DNA of 64,000 nt from Riemerella columbina. Its GTDB lineage: Bacteria > Bacteroidota > Bacteroidia > Flavobacteriales > Weeksellaceae. Below the pieces are notes generated by a model. That model saw nothing but the letters and a program-made list of their open reading frames with translations. It was not told where the DNA came from and made no database searches. Position 1 is the stretch's first letter, and each line of letters opens with the position of its first letter. This document shows, one piece after another, positions 1-8,619 of the stretch. The translations under genes were made by a program, and so were the position numbers. The stretch covers positions 1,860,001-1,924,000 of the forward strand of contig NZ_CP103950.1 of the NCBI RefSeq assembly GCF_030517065.1. Direction: 5' to 3'.

Positions 1-148
1 CGACTGGATTCCCGTGATTGGGGCATTAGATGATATTGCGCTGATTGCCTTGGCTATGCCGATGCTGATGGAGGAACTCCACGCTTATTCGGAATGGGAG
101 GAGCGCCAAAGAAACATTAAAACCATAGATGCCGAGGTGGTCTCATAA
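1..148 (+). CDS. DUF1232 (YkvA-type) membrane protein, C-terminal fragment
   Basis: The reading frame is open from base 2 to the TAA at 146-148, so the 5' end lies outside the window. The 48 visible residues start DWIPVIGALDD and continue into a hydrophobic stretch (IALIALAMPMLMEEL). This is the conserved Asp-Ile-Pro...Gly...Asp-Asp core of the DUF1232/YkvA family, small membrane-associated proteins of unknown function. A strong hairpin terminator follows at once. Identity rests on this one motif, so the family is likely but the full length and function are not known. Confidence 0.7.
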   Translation, partial: DWIPVIGALDDIALIALAMPMLMEELHAYSEWEERQRNIKTIDAEVVS

Positions 149-171
149 CCCTAAACGGCATTTTTACCGAT

Positions 172-221
172 AAAAACCTCTTTTAAGATTTTGAGTTTCA
201 ATTTTTTAAGAGAGGTTTTTT
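172..221 (+). terminator. Rho-independent terminator after the DUF1232 gene
   Basis: The arm at 172-186 (AAAAACCTCTTTTAA) pairs with 206-220 (TTAAGAGAGGTTTTT), with one G-U pair, across a 19-nt loop and runs into a T tract. It isolates the DUF1232 gene from dnaB. Confidence 0.8.
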
Positions 222-331
222 ATTGACAGTTATCAACATTCATCAAAACTTAATTGCTTGCTATATATCAACACCTTACAATATTTTTACACGATTTTTT
301 AACATTCGTTTTTTCTCTACTTTAAAAGGGT

Positions 332-339
332 TATCTTTG
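332..339 (+). promoter_or_regulatory. dnaB promoter -7 box (TATCTTTG)
   Basis: TATCTTTG matches the Bacteroidetes -7 consensus TAnnTTTG and is followed by CTGT and then the dnaB ATG at 344. With transcription normally starting 5-8 nt after the box, the mRNA would be leaderless or nearly so. No clear -33 TTG is seen at the usual spacing. Confidence 0.6.
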
Positions 340-343
340 CTGT

Positions 344-1921
344 ATGGTACAGAGAGAAACATCATCATTAAATAACGATAATTTAGTTCAGCAACTTTCT
401 ATTTCTCAGGGCAAAATGCCCCCTAACGCCGTAGATTTGGAGCGGTTGGTTATCGGTTCTTTTCTCATCGATAAGAAGGCGTTAGATGATACTTACGACC
501 TCTTGGTTCCTGATGTGTTCTACGATCCCAGACATCAGGAAATTTATAGAGCCATCATCCAACTATTTTCGGAGAATAAACCGATAGATATGATGACGGT
601 GATCCAAGAGCTCAAGCGCCAAGAGAAACTCAACTTGGCAGGTGGCGATGCTTATATCATTGACCTCACCACCACGGTCAGCTCTTCGGCACACATAGAA
701 TACCACGCGCGCGTGATTTTAGAAAAGTACATTTTAAGGCGCCTTATCAGCGTATCGGCAGGGGTTATTGACAATTCTTACAAAGAATCTACCGATGTTT
801 TTGAACTTTTGGACCGCGCCGAACAAGAATTTTTTGATATTACCAACGGAACGATAAAAAAAGGCTTTGATACCGCCAGCGCTTTGGTGAGTGAGGCGAT
901 AGAGAAAATAAAATCTCTAAAGGATAAAGAAGGACTTTCGGGTATTCCTTCTGGATTTTCGCTTTTGGATAAAGAAACGGGAGGCTGGCAAAACTCAGAC
1001 CTCATCATCATTGCGGCGCGTCCAGGTATGGGTAAAACCGCATTTATCCTCTCTATGGCGAGAAATATTGCCGTGGCACAACAAACGCCCATTGCCGTAT
1101 TCTCGTTAGAGATGGCTTCTATACAACTCATTACCAGAATGATATCTTCCGAAACGGGGATTTCTTCCGAAAAATTGAGAAAAGGACAAATGACCGATGA
1201 TGAGTGGCAACGCCTCTTTAATAATGTTGCCGCGTTGGAGAATGCACCGCTCTTCATCGATGAAACCCCCGCCCTCTCCATTTTTGATTTTAGAGCCAAA
1301 GCACGGCGTTTGGTGATGCAGCACGGCGTTAAAATCATTATGGTGGATTACCTCCAGCTGATGACCGCCAGCTCAGGGAAAGGTGGTACCAGAGAGCAAG
1401 AAATTTCCACCATCTCCCGTTCATTAAAAGCCATTGCGAAGGAATTAAACATTCCGATTATTGCCTTGTCTCAGCTTTCCAGAACGGTGGAAACACGCCC
1501 CAACAAACGCCCCCAGTTGTCGGATTTAAGGGAATCTGGCGCCATAGAGCAAGATGCGGATATTGTGTCCTTTATCTTCCGTCCTGAGTATTATAAAATT
1601 GAATTTTGGGATAATGATGAAGAAGAACCAAAAACATCAACCACCAACCAAGCCGAGATTATCCTCGCAAAACACCGTAATGGTGCTACTGGCGAAGTGC
1701 GGCTTTCGTTCCAAAAAGAAATTGCCAAATTTGGAGATTTGGATACCTCGTTGAGTTTCTCGGATTTTAACAATACGACTAACCATACCCCGAGTGGTTT
1801 TGGGATGATTAAAACTTCCATCAACCCTAATGATGCCTTTGGAGTGCCTGCCAATCCGCAGGTGATGGGCTCCGCAATGAATGATGAATCCCTCGATTCG
1901 GATGAGGAAATGCCGTTCTAA
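344..1921 (+). CDS. dnaB: Replicative DNA helicase DnaB
   Basis: Hexameric helicase that unwinds DNA ahead of the replisome. The 525-residue product has the DnaB N-terminal domain (PPNAVDLERLVIGSFL near residue 27), a RecA-like ATPase with Walker A ARPGMGKT near 224-231 and Walker B IIMVDYLQLM near 330, and the SQLSR motif further on. The C-terminus ends in a short acidic tail (SDEEMPF). The ATG at 344 fits the usual flavobacterial DnaB start. The TAA is directly followed by the rnhA ATG with no gap, so the two are cotranscribed. Length is slightly above the E. coli protein because of the tail. Confidence 0.97.
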   Translation: MVQRETSSLNNDNLVQQLSISQGKMPPNAVDLERLVIGSFLIDKKALDDTYDLLVPDVFYDPRHQEIYRAIIQLFSENKPIDMMTVIQELKRQEKLNLAGGDAYIIDLTTTVSSSAHIEYHARVILEKYILRRLISVSAGVIDNSYKESTDVFELLDRAEQEFFDITNGTIKKGFDTASALVSEAIEKIKSLKDKEGLSGIPSGFSLLDKETGGWQNSDLIIIAARPGMGKTAFILSMARNIAVAQQTPIAVFSLEMASIQLITRMISSETGISSEKLRKGQMTDDEWQRLFNNVAALENAPLFIDETPALSIFDFRAKARRLVMQHGVKIIMVDYLQLMTASSGKGGTREQEISTISRSLKAIAKELNIPIIALSQLSRTVETRPNKRPQLSDLRESGAIEQDADIVSFIFRPEYYKIEFWDNDEEEPKTSTTNQAEIILAKHRNGATGEVRLSFQKEIAKFGDLDTSLSFSDFNNTTNHTPSGFGMIKTSINPNDAFGVPANPQVMGSAMNDESLDSDEEMPF

Positions 1922-2398
1922 ATGAAGATTGATATTTATACCGATGGCGCTTGTAGTGGCAACCCTGGCAAAGGTGGCTACGGTGTGCTGATGCGCGTTG
2001 CCGATAAGCATTACGAAAAAACCTTGGCCCAAGGCTTTAGAAAAACCACCAATAACCGTATGGAGCTTTTGGCAGTGATCGTGGCTTTGGAGAAGATCAA
2101 TAGCGATGGACACGAGGTTCACATCTACACCGATAGTAAATATGTTGCCGATGCCATCAACAAAAAATGGATCTACAATTGGGTGAAAAAAGCGTATAAA
2201 AATGTAAAAAATCCTGACCTCTGGAAGCGCTTTATGCCACTGTACCAACGCCACCAACCACATTTCCACTGGATAAAAGGGCACAACGGACATCCAGAAA
2301 ACGAGCGCTGCGACCAATTGGCGGTTGCCGCTGCAGCTTCCTCCAATTTAGAAATTGACTACGGCTATGAGCAACCTCCTGAACCTCAGCTGTTTTAA
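1922..2398 (+). CDS. rnhA: Ribonuclease HI
   Basis: Degrades the RNA strand of RNA-DNA hybrids, removing R-loops and primer remnants. The 158-residue protein has the full catalytic set D8, E48, D71 and D131, plus the signature YTDGACSGNPG and the histidine-containing handle region (HWIKGHNGHPENERCD). Length is standard for bacterial type 1 enzymes. Its ATG abuts the dnaB stop codon, so translation is probably coupled to dnaB. Both genes serve chromosome replication. Confidence 0.96.
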   Translation: MKIDIYTDGACSGNPGKGGYGVLMRVADKHYEKTLAQGFRKTTNNRMELLAVIVALEKINSDGHEVHIYTDSKYVADAINKKWIYNWVKKAYKNVKNPDLWKRFMPLYQRHQPHFHWIKGHNGHPENERCDQLAVAAAASSNLEIDYGYEQPPEPQLF

Positions 2399-2469
2399 TT
2401 TTCTATTTTTGATTTTTCACACACTTTAGACCTTTGTTTGAAGATGGCGGATTTTTTCATAAAAAACAT

Positions 2470-2477
2470 TAACTTTG
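2470..2477 (+). promoter_or_regulatory. xrtF promoter -7 box (TAACTTTG)
   Basis: TAACTTTG matches TAnnTTTG; CAAA and then the xrtF ATG at 2482 follow. This is the same box-N4-ATG spacing as dnaB, again suggesting a leaderless transcript. Confidence 0.55.
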
Positions 2478-2481
2478 CAAA

Positions 2482-3009
2482 ATGTTTGAAGATTTTAAGC
2501 CTGTTTTAAAGATTTTAGTTCGGTTTATTCTGATTTATCTGGCGCTCTTGGGGCTTTACCAACTCTACCTGAATAGTCAAGAGGGTTTAGATGGTTTTTC
2601 TACGCTTGTGGCTCAGCAATGTACCTCGGTGCAAAATCAGATGGGTTATATTTCTAAAATAGTGCCGCAACCCGAGTACAAAACCACTTGGTATTATATG
2701 AATGGCGACTATGTCTCCCGTATGGTAGAGGGCTGCAATGCCATTTCTGTGATGATATTATTTGCGGCGTTCATCTTTGCTTTTTATCAAGGGGCGAAGA
2801 CTTTTGTCTTCGTTTTGGTAGGGCTGGTAGCGCTTCATATCGTGAATGTGTTGCGTATTGTCGGCATCAATATTGTGGCGGTGGAAGCCCCTGAATATAT
2901 CAACTATGCCCACGATTATGTGTTCCCTGCCGTGATCTATGGCGGTGTGGTTTTGCTCTGGATTATTTGGATTAAATTTTTTGTTTTGAAAAATGAAAAA
3001 GTGGCTTAG
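2482..3009 (+). CDS. xrtF: Exosortase family protein XrtF
   Basis: Polytopic inner-membrane transpeptidase-like protein of the exosortase/archaeosortase superfamily. The 175 residues contain about four membrane segments. The expected catalytic triad is visible: C85 (EGCNAIS), R125 (VLRIVG) and H144 (NYAHDY), each at the edge of a membrane segment. The XrtF branch is known mainly from Flavobacteriia and, as far as I know, has no established substrate. It overlaps the next gene by 17 nt, and that gene encodes the partner protein named for this system. The family call is good; the function in the cell is unknown. Confidence 0.88.
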   Translation: MFEDFKPVLKILVRFILIYLALLGLYQLYLNSQEGLDGFSTLVAQQCTSVQNQMGYISKIVPQPEYKTTWYYMNGDYVSRMVEGCNAISVMILFAAFIFAFYQGAKTFVFVLVGLVALHIVNVLRIVGINIVAVEAPEYINYAHDYVFPAVIYGGVVLLWIIWIKFFVLKNEKVA

Positions 3010-3436
3010 CGGACTTATGGTTGTCCTCGGTATAGCGGGGTTGGTGAGCGTGCGACTCTTTGAAAGGCAATGGTTCTACGACCCTTTTTTATCCTATTTT
3101 AAAGGTATAGAAGCCATAAAAACTTTCCCCTATTATGAATGGATGCCGCTCATCTGGAGCCACCTTTTGAGAATGGCGCTCAACCTCTTGTTTTCGGCGG
3201 TGATTATCCAATTTTTATTTCATAATAAAGCGTGGACACTCCAAGGCTGCGTTTTAATCTTATTGGTATTCGGCATCACCTTTCCGATTTATTTATATTG
3301 TGTCTCCACCGAGTTCAGTTGGGGGCTATTATTTGGGTTTTATGTTAGGCGTTTTGTGATTCAGCCATTGGTGCTGTTGCTAATTATTCCGCTGTTTTAT
3401 TACCGAAAATTCCTCCTCAAAAGCCAAAAGCCTTAA
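2993..3436 (+). CDS. Exosortase F system-associated membrane protein
   Basis: A 147-residue protein with about four hydrophobic segments (near residues 8-22, 58-75, 80-100 and 120-138). It matches by context and character the small protein always found next to XrtF in flavobacteria. Its start lies inside the 3' end of xrtF (17-nt overlap), which indicates translational coupling. The stop codon TAA (3434-3436) overlaps the stop codon of the convergent CDF gene in the tetramer TTAA. The biochemical role is unknown; a scaffold or regulator for XrtF is only inference. Confidence 0.82.
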   Translation: MKKWLSGLMVVLGIAGLVSVRLFERQWFYDPFLSYFKGIEAIKTFPYYEWMPLIWSHLLRMALNLLFSAVIIQFLFHNKAWTLQGCVLILLVFGITFPIYLYCVSTEFSWGLLFGFYVRRFVIQPLVLLLIIPLFYYRKFLLKSQKP

Positions 3437-4419
3437 GCGTTGAGGCAGTGTTTATTCACTTGAGCGGCATTTTCTGCGGTCCAGACTACGGATTTCACAA
3501 AAGCTTTGCTCCGAAACGGACAATCCATTTCGCAAATTTCGCAAGAAAAAGGCTTACAATCATCCATATGAAAGTTAAACTCCACCGTGCGCTCCGTGTG
3601 GGATAATAGGAGTTTGATGGCTTTTTCCATTTGCTGATGCGCCTCCCTTAGCGTGTAATAATAAGGCAGCGTCATATGGGCATCAATGTGGAGATGGGCG
3701 CCGAACTGTTGCACCTTCATATTATGAATATCAATCCATTCCTTATGCCGATGGTCTTGCAACACTTGCACAATTTCGCTGAAGAGCGCTTCATCTTTTT
3801 CGTCCATAATACCACTGAGCGCCTGGCGGACAATTTTGTAACCCACCACCATAATATAAGCGCCAAAAACCAAAGCCACCGCCGCATCTAACCAGTCAAT
3901 TTTAGTGATGTAAACCAAAACCAAGCTGACCACTACGCCCAATGTGGTCAAAGTATCGCTTTGGAGGTGTTTGCCAGAGCTCATCAGCACGAGGGAATTT
4001 TCGCGCTTGCCTTTTTGGTAGGAAATATAGCCCATAATGTAGTTGGCCACCGCCGTAGCCGCCACAATGCCAATCCCCCAATCCAACTGATGCAACTCAT
4101 TGCCCTCCAGCAAGGAACTCACCGACTGCACGATAATCAAAATCCCGGCAAAAATAATCAGTGCGCCCTCTATGCCCGCCGTGATAAACTCCACTTTGCC
4201 GTGACCATAAGGATGGTCGTGGTCTTTGGGTTTAGAAGCGAGATACAGCGAATACAAGCCCATAAATGCCGCAATGATATTGACAATGCTCTCCATCGCA
4301 TCGGAGAAGATGGCATCGGAATTGGTCAGCTGCCACGCCACCAGTTTGCCGATAAAAAGCAATACGCCAATGATGGCTATCGTGCGCTGAAAGCTGTATT
4401 TGTTTTGGGCGTTGTTCAA
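3433..4419 (-). CDS. Cation diffusion facilitator (CDF) family transporter
   Basis: Proton-coupled exporter of divalent metals (Zn, Fe, Mn, Co or Cd) in the inner membrane. The 328 residues show six membrane segments, the metal-site motif SDAIFSDAMES in helix 2, and the DHDHPYGHGK cytoplasmic motif typical of the family. A cytoplasmic domain follows, and the tail is unusually Cys-rich (CKPFSCEICEMDCPF). The start codon is TTG, 3 nt after the asd stop, with no ATG near, so translation is probably coupled to asd. The specific metal cannot be read from the sequence. Confidence 0.9.
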   Translation of the reverse strand: MNNAQNKYSFQRTIAIIGVLLFIGKLVAWQLTNSDAIFSDAMESIVNIIAAFMGLYSLYLASKPKDHDHPYGHGKVEFITAGIEGALIIFAGILIIVQSVSSLLEGNELHQLDWGIGIVAATAVANYIMGYISYQKGKRENSLVLMSSGKHLQSDTLTTLGVVVSLVLVYITKIDWLDAAVALVFGAYIMVVGYKIVRQALSGIMDEKDEALFSEIVQVLQDHRHKEWIDIHNMKVQQFGAHLHIDAHMTLPYYYTLREAHQQMEKAIKLLLSHTERTVEFNFHMDDCKPFSCEICEMDCPFRSKAFVKSVVWTAENAAQVNKHCLNA

Positions 4420-4422
4420 AAT

Positions 4423-5430
4423 TTATATCAAATGATGGTTGACTAAATATTCTGCAATCTGCACCGCATTGGTAGCGGCACCTTTTCTTAAATTATCCGA
4501 AACAATCCAGCAATTAAGGGTATTCGGTTGCGACAAATCCCTTCGGAGGCGCCCTACAAAAACCTCATCTTTCCCCTCGGAATAGCGTGCCATAGGGTAT
4601 TCATTTGCGGTAACCTCATCTTGGAGCACCACGCCATCGGTTTCGGAGAGCAATGCCCGCACCTCATCAAGGTCAAAATCGTTTTCAAATTCTATATTCA
4701 CACTTTCGGAATGCCCGCCTTGCACTGGCACGCGCACCGCCGTAGCGGTAAGGCTAAAACGATCATCGCCCATAATTTTTTTAGGCTCCTTCATCAGTTT
4801 AATTTCCTCCTTGGTGTAGCCGCCATCCGCAAAGACATCACAATGGGGAATGGCATTTTTGAAAATTTCGTAAGGATAGACTTTTGGCACCGATGCCTCT
4901 CCACCATTCACCGAAGTCGCGATTTCATCATTCAGTTGATCCACGGCGGCTTTCCCCGTTCCAGTAACGGATTGGTAAGTGGAGACCACCACGCGCTTCA
5001 TTTGGTATTTTTGATGCAAAGGATGAAGCACCATCACCAGCTGAATGGTGGAACAGTTGGGGTTGGCGATAATTTTGTCTTTTTTGGTTAAAGTATGGGC
5101 GTTAATTTCCGGCACCACCAGTTTTTTATCCTCATCCATCCGCCACGCCGAGGAGTTGTCAATCACCACGGTGCCTACTTCGGCAAACTTGGGTGCCCAC
5201 TCCAACGAAGTGCTGCCACCAGCCGAAAATAGCGCTATATCAGGGCGTTCCGCTACTGCCGTGGCTAAGGACACAATGGAATATGCTTGACCTTTAAATG
5301 TGATGGTTTTGCCCACCGATTTTTCAGAAGCGACGGGAATGAGCTCTGTGACAGGGAAATTTCGTTCTTCTAATACTTTTAGCATCACTTGTCCCACCAT
5401 ACCTGTGGCACCTACTACGGCTACTTTCAT
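4423..5430 (-). CDS. asd: Aspartate-semialdehyde dehydrogenase
   Basis: NADPH-dependent enzyme converting aspartyl phosphate to aspartate semialdehyde, the branch point for lysine/diaminopimelate, threonine and methionine. The 335 residues begin with the Rossmann motif VVGATGMVGQ. The catalytic Cys is C126 in NPNCSTIQ, and the substrate-binding segment is QGGHSESVNIEFE. Length is typical. The gene is first in a two-gene unit with the CDF transporter. A near-consensus -7 box (TATATTTC) lies about 6 nt before the ATG. Confidence 0.96.
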   Translation of the reverse strand: MKVAVVGATGMVGQVMLKVLEERNFPVTELIPVASEKSVGKTITFKGQAYSIVSLATAVAERPDIALFSAGGSTSLEWAPKFAEVGTVVIDNSSAWRMDEDKKLVVPEINAHTLTKKDKIIANPNCSTIQLVMVLHPLHQKYQMKRVVVSTYQSVTGTGKAAVDQLNDEIATSVNGGEASVPKVYPYEIFKNAIPHCDVFADGGYTKEEIKLMKEPKKIMGDDRFSLTATAVRVPVQGGHSESVNIEFENDFDLDEVRALLSETDGVVLQDEVTANEYPMARYSEGKDEVFVGRLRRDLSQPNTLNCWIVSDNLRKGAATNAVQIAEYLVNHHLI

Positions 5431-5471
5431 CAGATTGAAATATAAAAGTTTTTTTTAAATTTAAAAATTGG

Positions 5472-5906
5472 TTATCCAAAAACCCTTTGCCACTGGAATG
5501 CCCAAAGCATCAATAATACGGCAATGCCTCCTAAGGCAACGAGTCCCAAAGAAAGGCGGTCTCTGGTTTTGATTTTTTTATTGAAAATGGTGAGTAGAAC
5601 GGCTGCTATCACCATAGCGGTAGGGTGTTCTACATAAATTTTTCTCAGTGCGGCATCTTTCATCAGCATCCCTGAACCTTTGGCTGCCTGAAAGCCTGGA
5701 GAGAAGAAAAACAACAAAATAAGCCCTACTAAAGCTTGTGTATGGAAGAAAATCATTGTGAAAAGGGTGGATTTCCTCAAGCCTTTGGTGATTTTCCCCG
5801 AATAGCTAAACATCGTGAGGAGTAAGGTAACCACAAAAATGGTGGTGGCTAATAAAATAAGGTAAGCCAAGCCGCGGTGGGCGTGGAGCATCATTGTAAA
5901 GTCCAT
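5472..5906 (-). CDS. Small four-helix membrane protein with conserved histidines
   Basis: The reading frame extends upstream to 5948, but the promoter box at 5923-5930 lies inside that extension, so I place the start at the ATG at 5906 (144 residues, MDFTMMLHAHRG). There are four membrane segments. His residues sit at helix edges: two in LHAHRG, one in IFFHTQ and one in VEHPTA. Similar small proteins are common in Bacteroidetes and are annotated variously. The histidine pattern resembles membrane cytochrome b-like heme ligation, but that is inference. Function unknown. Confidence 0.75.
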   Translation of the reverse strand: MDFTMMLHAHRGLAYLILLATTIFVVTLLLTMFSYSGKITKGLRKSTLFTMIFFHTQALVGLILLFFFSPGFQAAKGSGMLMKDAALRKIYVEHPTAMVIAAVLLTIFNKKIKTRDRLSLGLVALGGIAVLLMLWAFQWQRVFG

Positions 5907-5922
5907 AATTTTTCTTTTTACG

Positions 5923-5930
5923 CAAAGATA
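5923..5930 (-). promoter_or_regulatory. Promoter -7 box for the small membrane protein
   Basis: On the minus strand this reads TATCTTTG. It sits between the upstream terminator (5934-5964) and the ATG at 5906 and decides that start. Confidence 0.65.
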
Positions 5931-5933
5931 TAA

Positions 5934-5964
5934 AAAATCCCAACACAAAGCAGGTTGGGATTTT
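5934..5964 (-). terminator. Rho-independent terminator of the TonB receptor gene
   Basis: Perfect 11-bp inverted repeat AAAATCCCAAC / GTTGGGATTTT with a 9-nt loop, followed on the minus strand by a run of T. It lies 22 nt after the receptor stop codon. Confidence 0.88.
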
Positions 5965-5986
5965 AAAAATTATGGTTAATGGTGTT

Positions 5987-8578
5987 TTAGAAATGGAAAG
6001 ACATCGTGGCTGCCCAAGTTCTACCGAAACCTAAGAATACTTTGTTATTCACATCTATACCTTTGTAGAAGTTTTTAGGATTGTTCGCATAGGCATTGTA
6101 TTCTGCATCTGTAGCGAAATCGCTTCTATCCTTTTGAAGATTGGTATAAGAGTTTTGGATGTAATAAGTATCAAATAAATTGTACACATTACCTCTTAAA
6201 GTGAAGTATTGTTTAGGGTTGTTCAAAGGAATTTTGAAAGATACCCCTAAATCAAATAAGCCGTAAGCTGGTAATTTTAGAGCCCCTTTGTCAGCCGCTT
6301 TCTCCGTAGTAAAGTCTAAGAGGTTCAGTCTGGCGTACAGATTATTCACATATCTATAAGTGGCATCTAATTTAATATTTTCCACTGGCTTGATCTCCGC
6401 TCCTATAGAGGCAGTCATCTGAGCGGCATCTCCTACCTTCACATTATCTAGATAAAGTTTAGTCCCCACAGCTGAAGATGATGCTGGATTGCCCTGTGTG
6501 TCTATCGGTTGGTTGGTTTCATCAAAAAGGTATCCATTCGCATCACCTTTATAATACCAATCTCCGAAAGAGAACATACCATTAAGGCTTAAAACTTTAT
6601 TCACCTTAGCTCTGGCTTCTAACTCTACCCCTTGGTGGATTTCGGTAATGCCTTCTATATTAGCATAAGCATTGATTCTTGAACCGTCCGCTAAAGTAAT
6701 TTGGTTGGGTTTTCTTAAAAATCTGTCTTTCCAAGAAGTTCTATACACATTCAGATTCACATTAACGCCTGCCGTTCTGAAACCATAGCCCGCTTCTATT
6801 CCGAAGATTTTTTCATTGGTCAAGTTCGGGTTAAGGTAGTTTTTATTGTTTGGATATACGGCATTGAGGAACGGCTGTTTAGAATAGTAACCAATGTTCG
6901 CGAAGACATTGTTCTTCTCATCAATGTTAAAGTTAGCCCCAGCCTTCACATTATAACCTAAAATATCCTTAAATCCAGTTTTGGTGTGGAGCACAGGATT
7001 TTTGTCAGTGGCAGGATTAGTGGCGCTTACCAATTTACCGTTGAGCGTAGTCTGCCCATCTACAATAAAGTTGTCAATTCTCTGGAACCCTTGGTTAGAA
7101 ATAGCCCCTTGTACAAAGGCAGACAATCTATCGTTAGAATATTCCAACTGACCGAAACCGCCGTACCATCTCACTTCGCCATCATTGCTATAAGAAATTT
7201 TATCTTGGAGGTCGTTCTGTTTTCCACCGAAAGGATTCCAAGTTGGGCGTGCCTCAAAAGTGTGGCTCACATAGTTAGGTGCAGATAAATTTTGGTTTCT
7301 GGTATCTTTGTAAGCAGAAGCGCCAATTAAATCACTCACCACTTGGTAATGGTATCCATAATAATATCTACCATCTACCCCTACGGTAAAGTTTAAGTTT
7401 TCGTTGATTTTATGGTTGAAGCTTGAGATGATCCCAAACCAGTTATGCGAGTTGATAGAAGCCCTACGCACCAAAGTACCTTGGTCTGGTGTAGACGCTT
7501 GGTTGGCAGCATAAACCGCATCAAAATCAATTAAACCTTCTGAAGTTCTGGCGAATTGCCCCAATGACTTGCCATTCACTTTTCCTGTGTTACCAGTTCC
7601 TCCACCTCTACCAAAAGAAGCGTAAAGCACGGTGCTCAATTGAGAAGTTGGGTTGATTTTCCAATCCCAGTTGAGGGACATCACAGGTTTATGATAATAA
7701 TTCACTCTATCGTTAAAGCTTTTGCCATTCAAGTAGCCCCAGTCTGCGTTATAAGTTCGGCTTGGCTTATCCTCTGTGCCTCTTTTCTGAAGGTCAGAAA
7801 TGGCAATTTCATAAGCTCTTTGGTTATGCCACTGTGGCGCGCCTGTAATGGTGAACTGGATATCGTGCTGGCGGTTCGGTTGGTAACCTAAGGCGAAATA
7901 ATAGTTGTAACCTTCAAACTGCGTCGCATCTGCGTAGGTAGACCCAGCCGTTCTACTCATCAAGAATGAAGTTGCCCAGCCGTTCTCACTTTTACCACTG
8001 TTATAAGCGAATAGCGCTTTGTGATAATCATTATTACCAACACCTACGCTCACCACGGCACCTCTTTTCTTATCTGCCGCACGGGTTACAATGTTGATGG
8101 TACCCCCCACAGAAGCGATGGCTAATTTAGAAGCCCCCAGACCTCTCTGCACCTGCATCGCAGAAGTAACATCTGAAAGTCCAGCCCAGTTAGACCAATA
8201 CACGGCGCCCGTTTCCATATCGTTGATCGGCATACCGTTAATCATCACCGCAATGTTGGCTTGCTCAAAACCTCTGATATTGATTTTAGAATCACCAAAA
8301 CCACCGCCGCCTTTTGTTGCGTACACAGATGGTGTAGTGTTCAGAATTTCTGGGAATTCTTGGTTCCCTAATTTCTCTATAATTTTAGCTTCTTTAATGG
8401 TAGAAACCGCGATAGGCGTTTTTCTCTCCTTCGCAATATCTGCCACCCCAGTAAGGACTATACCTTCTAAGTCCTTAGATTTTAGAGAATCCTTAGCCGA
8501 CTGCGCAAAATAAACGCTGGCAGTAGAAAGGGTAACCACGGCGGTTAATGCCGTCTTTCTTAATGCTTTACTTTTCAT
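5987..8578 (-). CDS. TonB-dependent outer-membrane receptor
   Basis: Energised outer-membrane transporter. The start at 8578 (MKSKALRKTALTAVV) gives a clean signal peptide ending ...VYFAQ; the longer frame to 8614 runs into a promoter-like box. The mature protein has about 840 residues. It opens with a plug domain (TPIAVSTI..., INIRGFEQANIAVMINGMPIN, GGTINIVT), continues as a large beta barrel, and ends in an aromatic F (MSFHF), as barrel proteins do. It lacks the carboxypeptidase-like N-terminal domain of SusC proteins, and no SusD partner lies next to it. The substrate cannot be inferred; a siderophore, heme or vitamin is possible. Confidence 0.93.
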   Translation of the reverse strand: MKSKALRKTALTAVVTLSTASVYFAQSAKDSLKSKDLEGIVLTGVADIAKERKTPIAVSTIKEAKIIEKLGNQEFPEILNTTPSVYATKGGGGFGDSKINIRGFEQANIAVMINGMPINDMETGAVYWSNWAGLSDVTSAMQVQRGLGASKLAIASVGGTINIVTRAADKKRGAVVSVGVGNNDYHKALFAYNSGKSENGWATSFLMSRTAGSTYADATQFEGYNYYFALGYQPNRQHDIQFTITGAPQWHNQRAYEIAISDLQKRGTEDKPSRTYNADWGYLNGKSFNDRVNYYHKPVMSLNWDWKINPTSQLSTVLYASFGRGGGTGNTGKVNGKSLGQFARTSEGLIDFDAVYAANQASTPDQGTLVRRASINSHNWFGIISSFNHKINENLNFTVGVDGRYYYGYHYQVVSDLIGASAYKDTRNQNLSAPNYVSHTFEARPTWNPFGGKQNDLQDKISYSNDGEVRWYGGFGQLEYSNDRLSAFVQGAISNQGFQRIDNFIVDGQTTLNGKLVSATNPATDKNPVLHTKTGFKDILGYNVKAGANFNIDEKNNVFANIGYYSKQPFLNAVYPNNKNYLNPNLTNEKIFGIEAGYGFRTAGVNVNLNVYRTSWKDRFLRKPNQITLADGSRINAYANIEGITEIHQGVELEARAKVNKVLSLNGMFSFGDWYYKGDANGYLFDETNQPIDTQGNPASSSAVGTKLYLDNVKVGDAAQMTASIGAEIKPVENIKLDATYRYVNNLYARLNLLDFTTEKAADKGALKLPAYGLFDLGVSFKIPLNNPKQYFTLRGNVYNLFDTYYIQNSYTNLQKDRSDFATDAEYNAYANNPKNFYKGIDVNNKVFLGFGRTWAATMSFHF

Positions 8579-8611
8579 AAGTTTTATTCTAAATATAAGT
8601 TTTTCTGTGGG

Positions 8612-8619
8612 CAAATATC
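8612..8619 (-). promoter_or_regulatory. Probable -7 box of the TonB receptor gene
   Basis: Reads GATATTTG on the minus strand, one mismatch from TAnnTTTG, 33 nt before the chosen ATG at 8578. Moderate support only. Confidence 0.4.

Noticed and set aside
230-273. DnaA boxes and a replication origin upstream of dnaB
   Set aside because: Only TTATCAACA (8 of 9) and a weaker site are seen; no dnaA gene and no box cluster.
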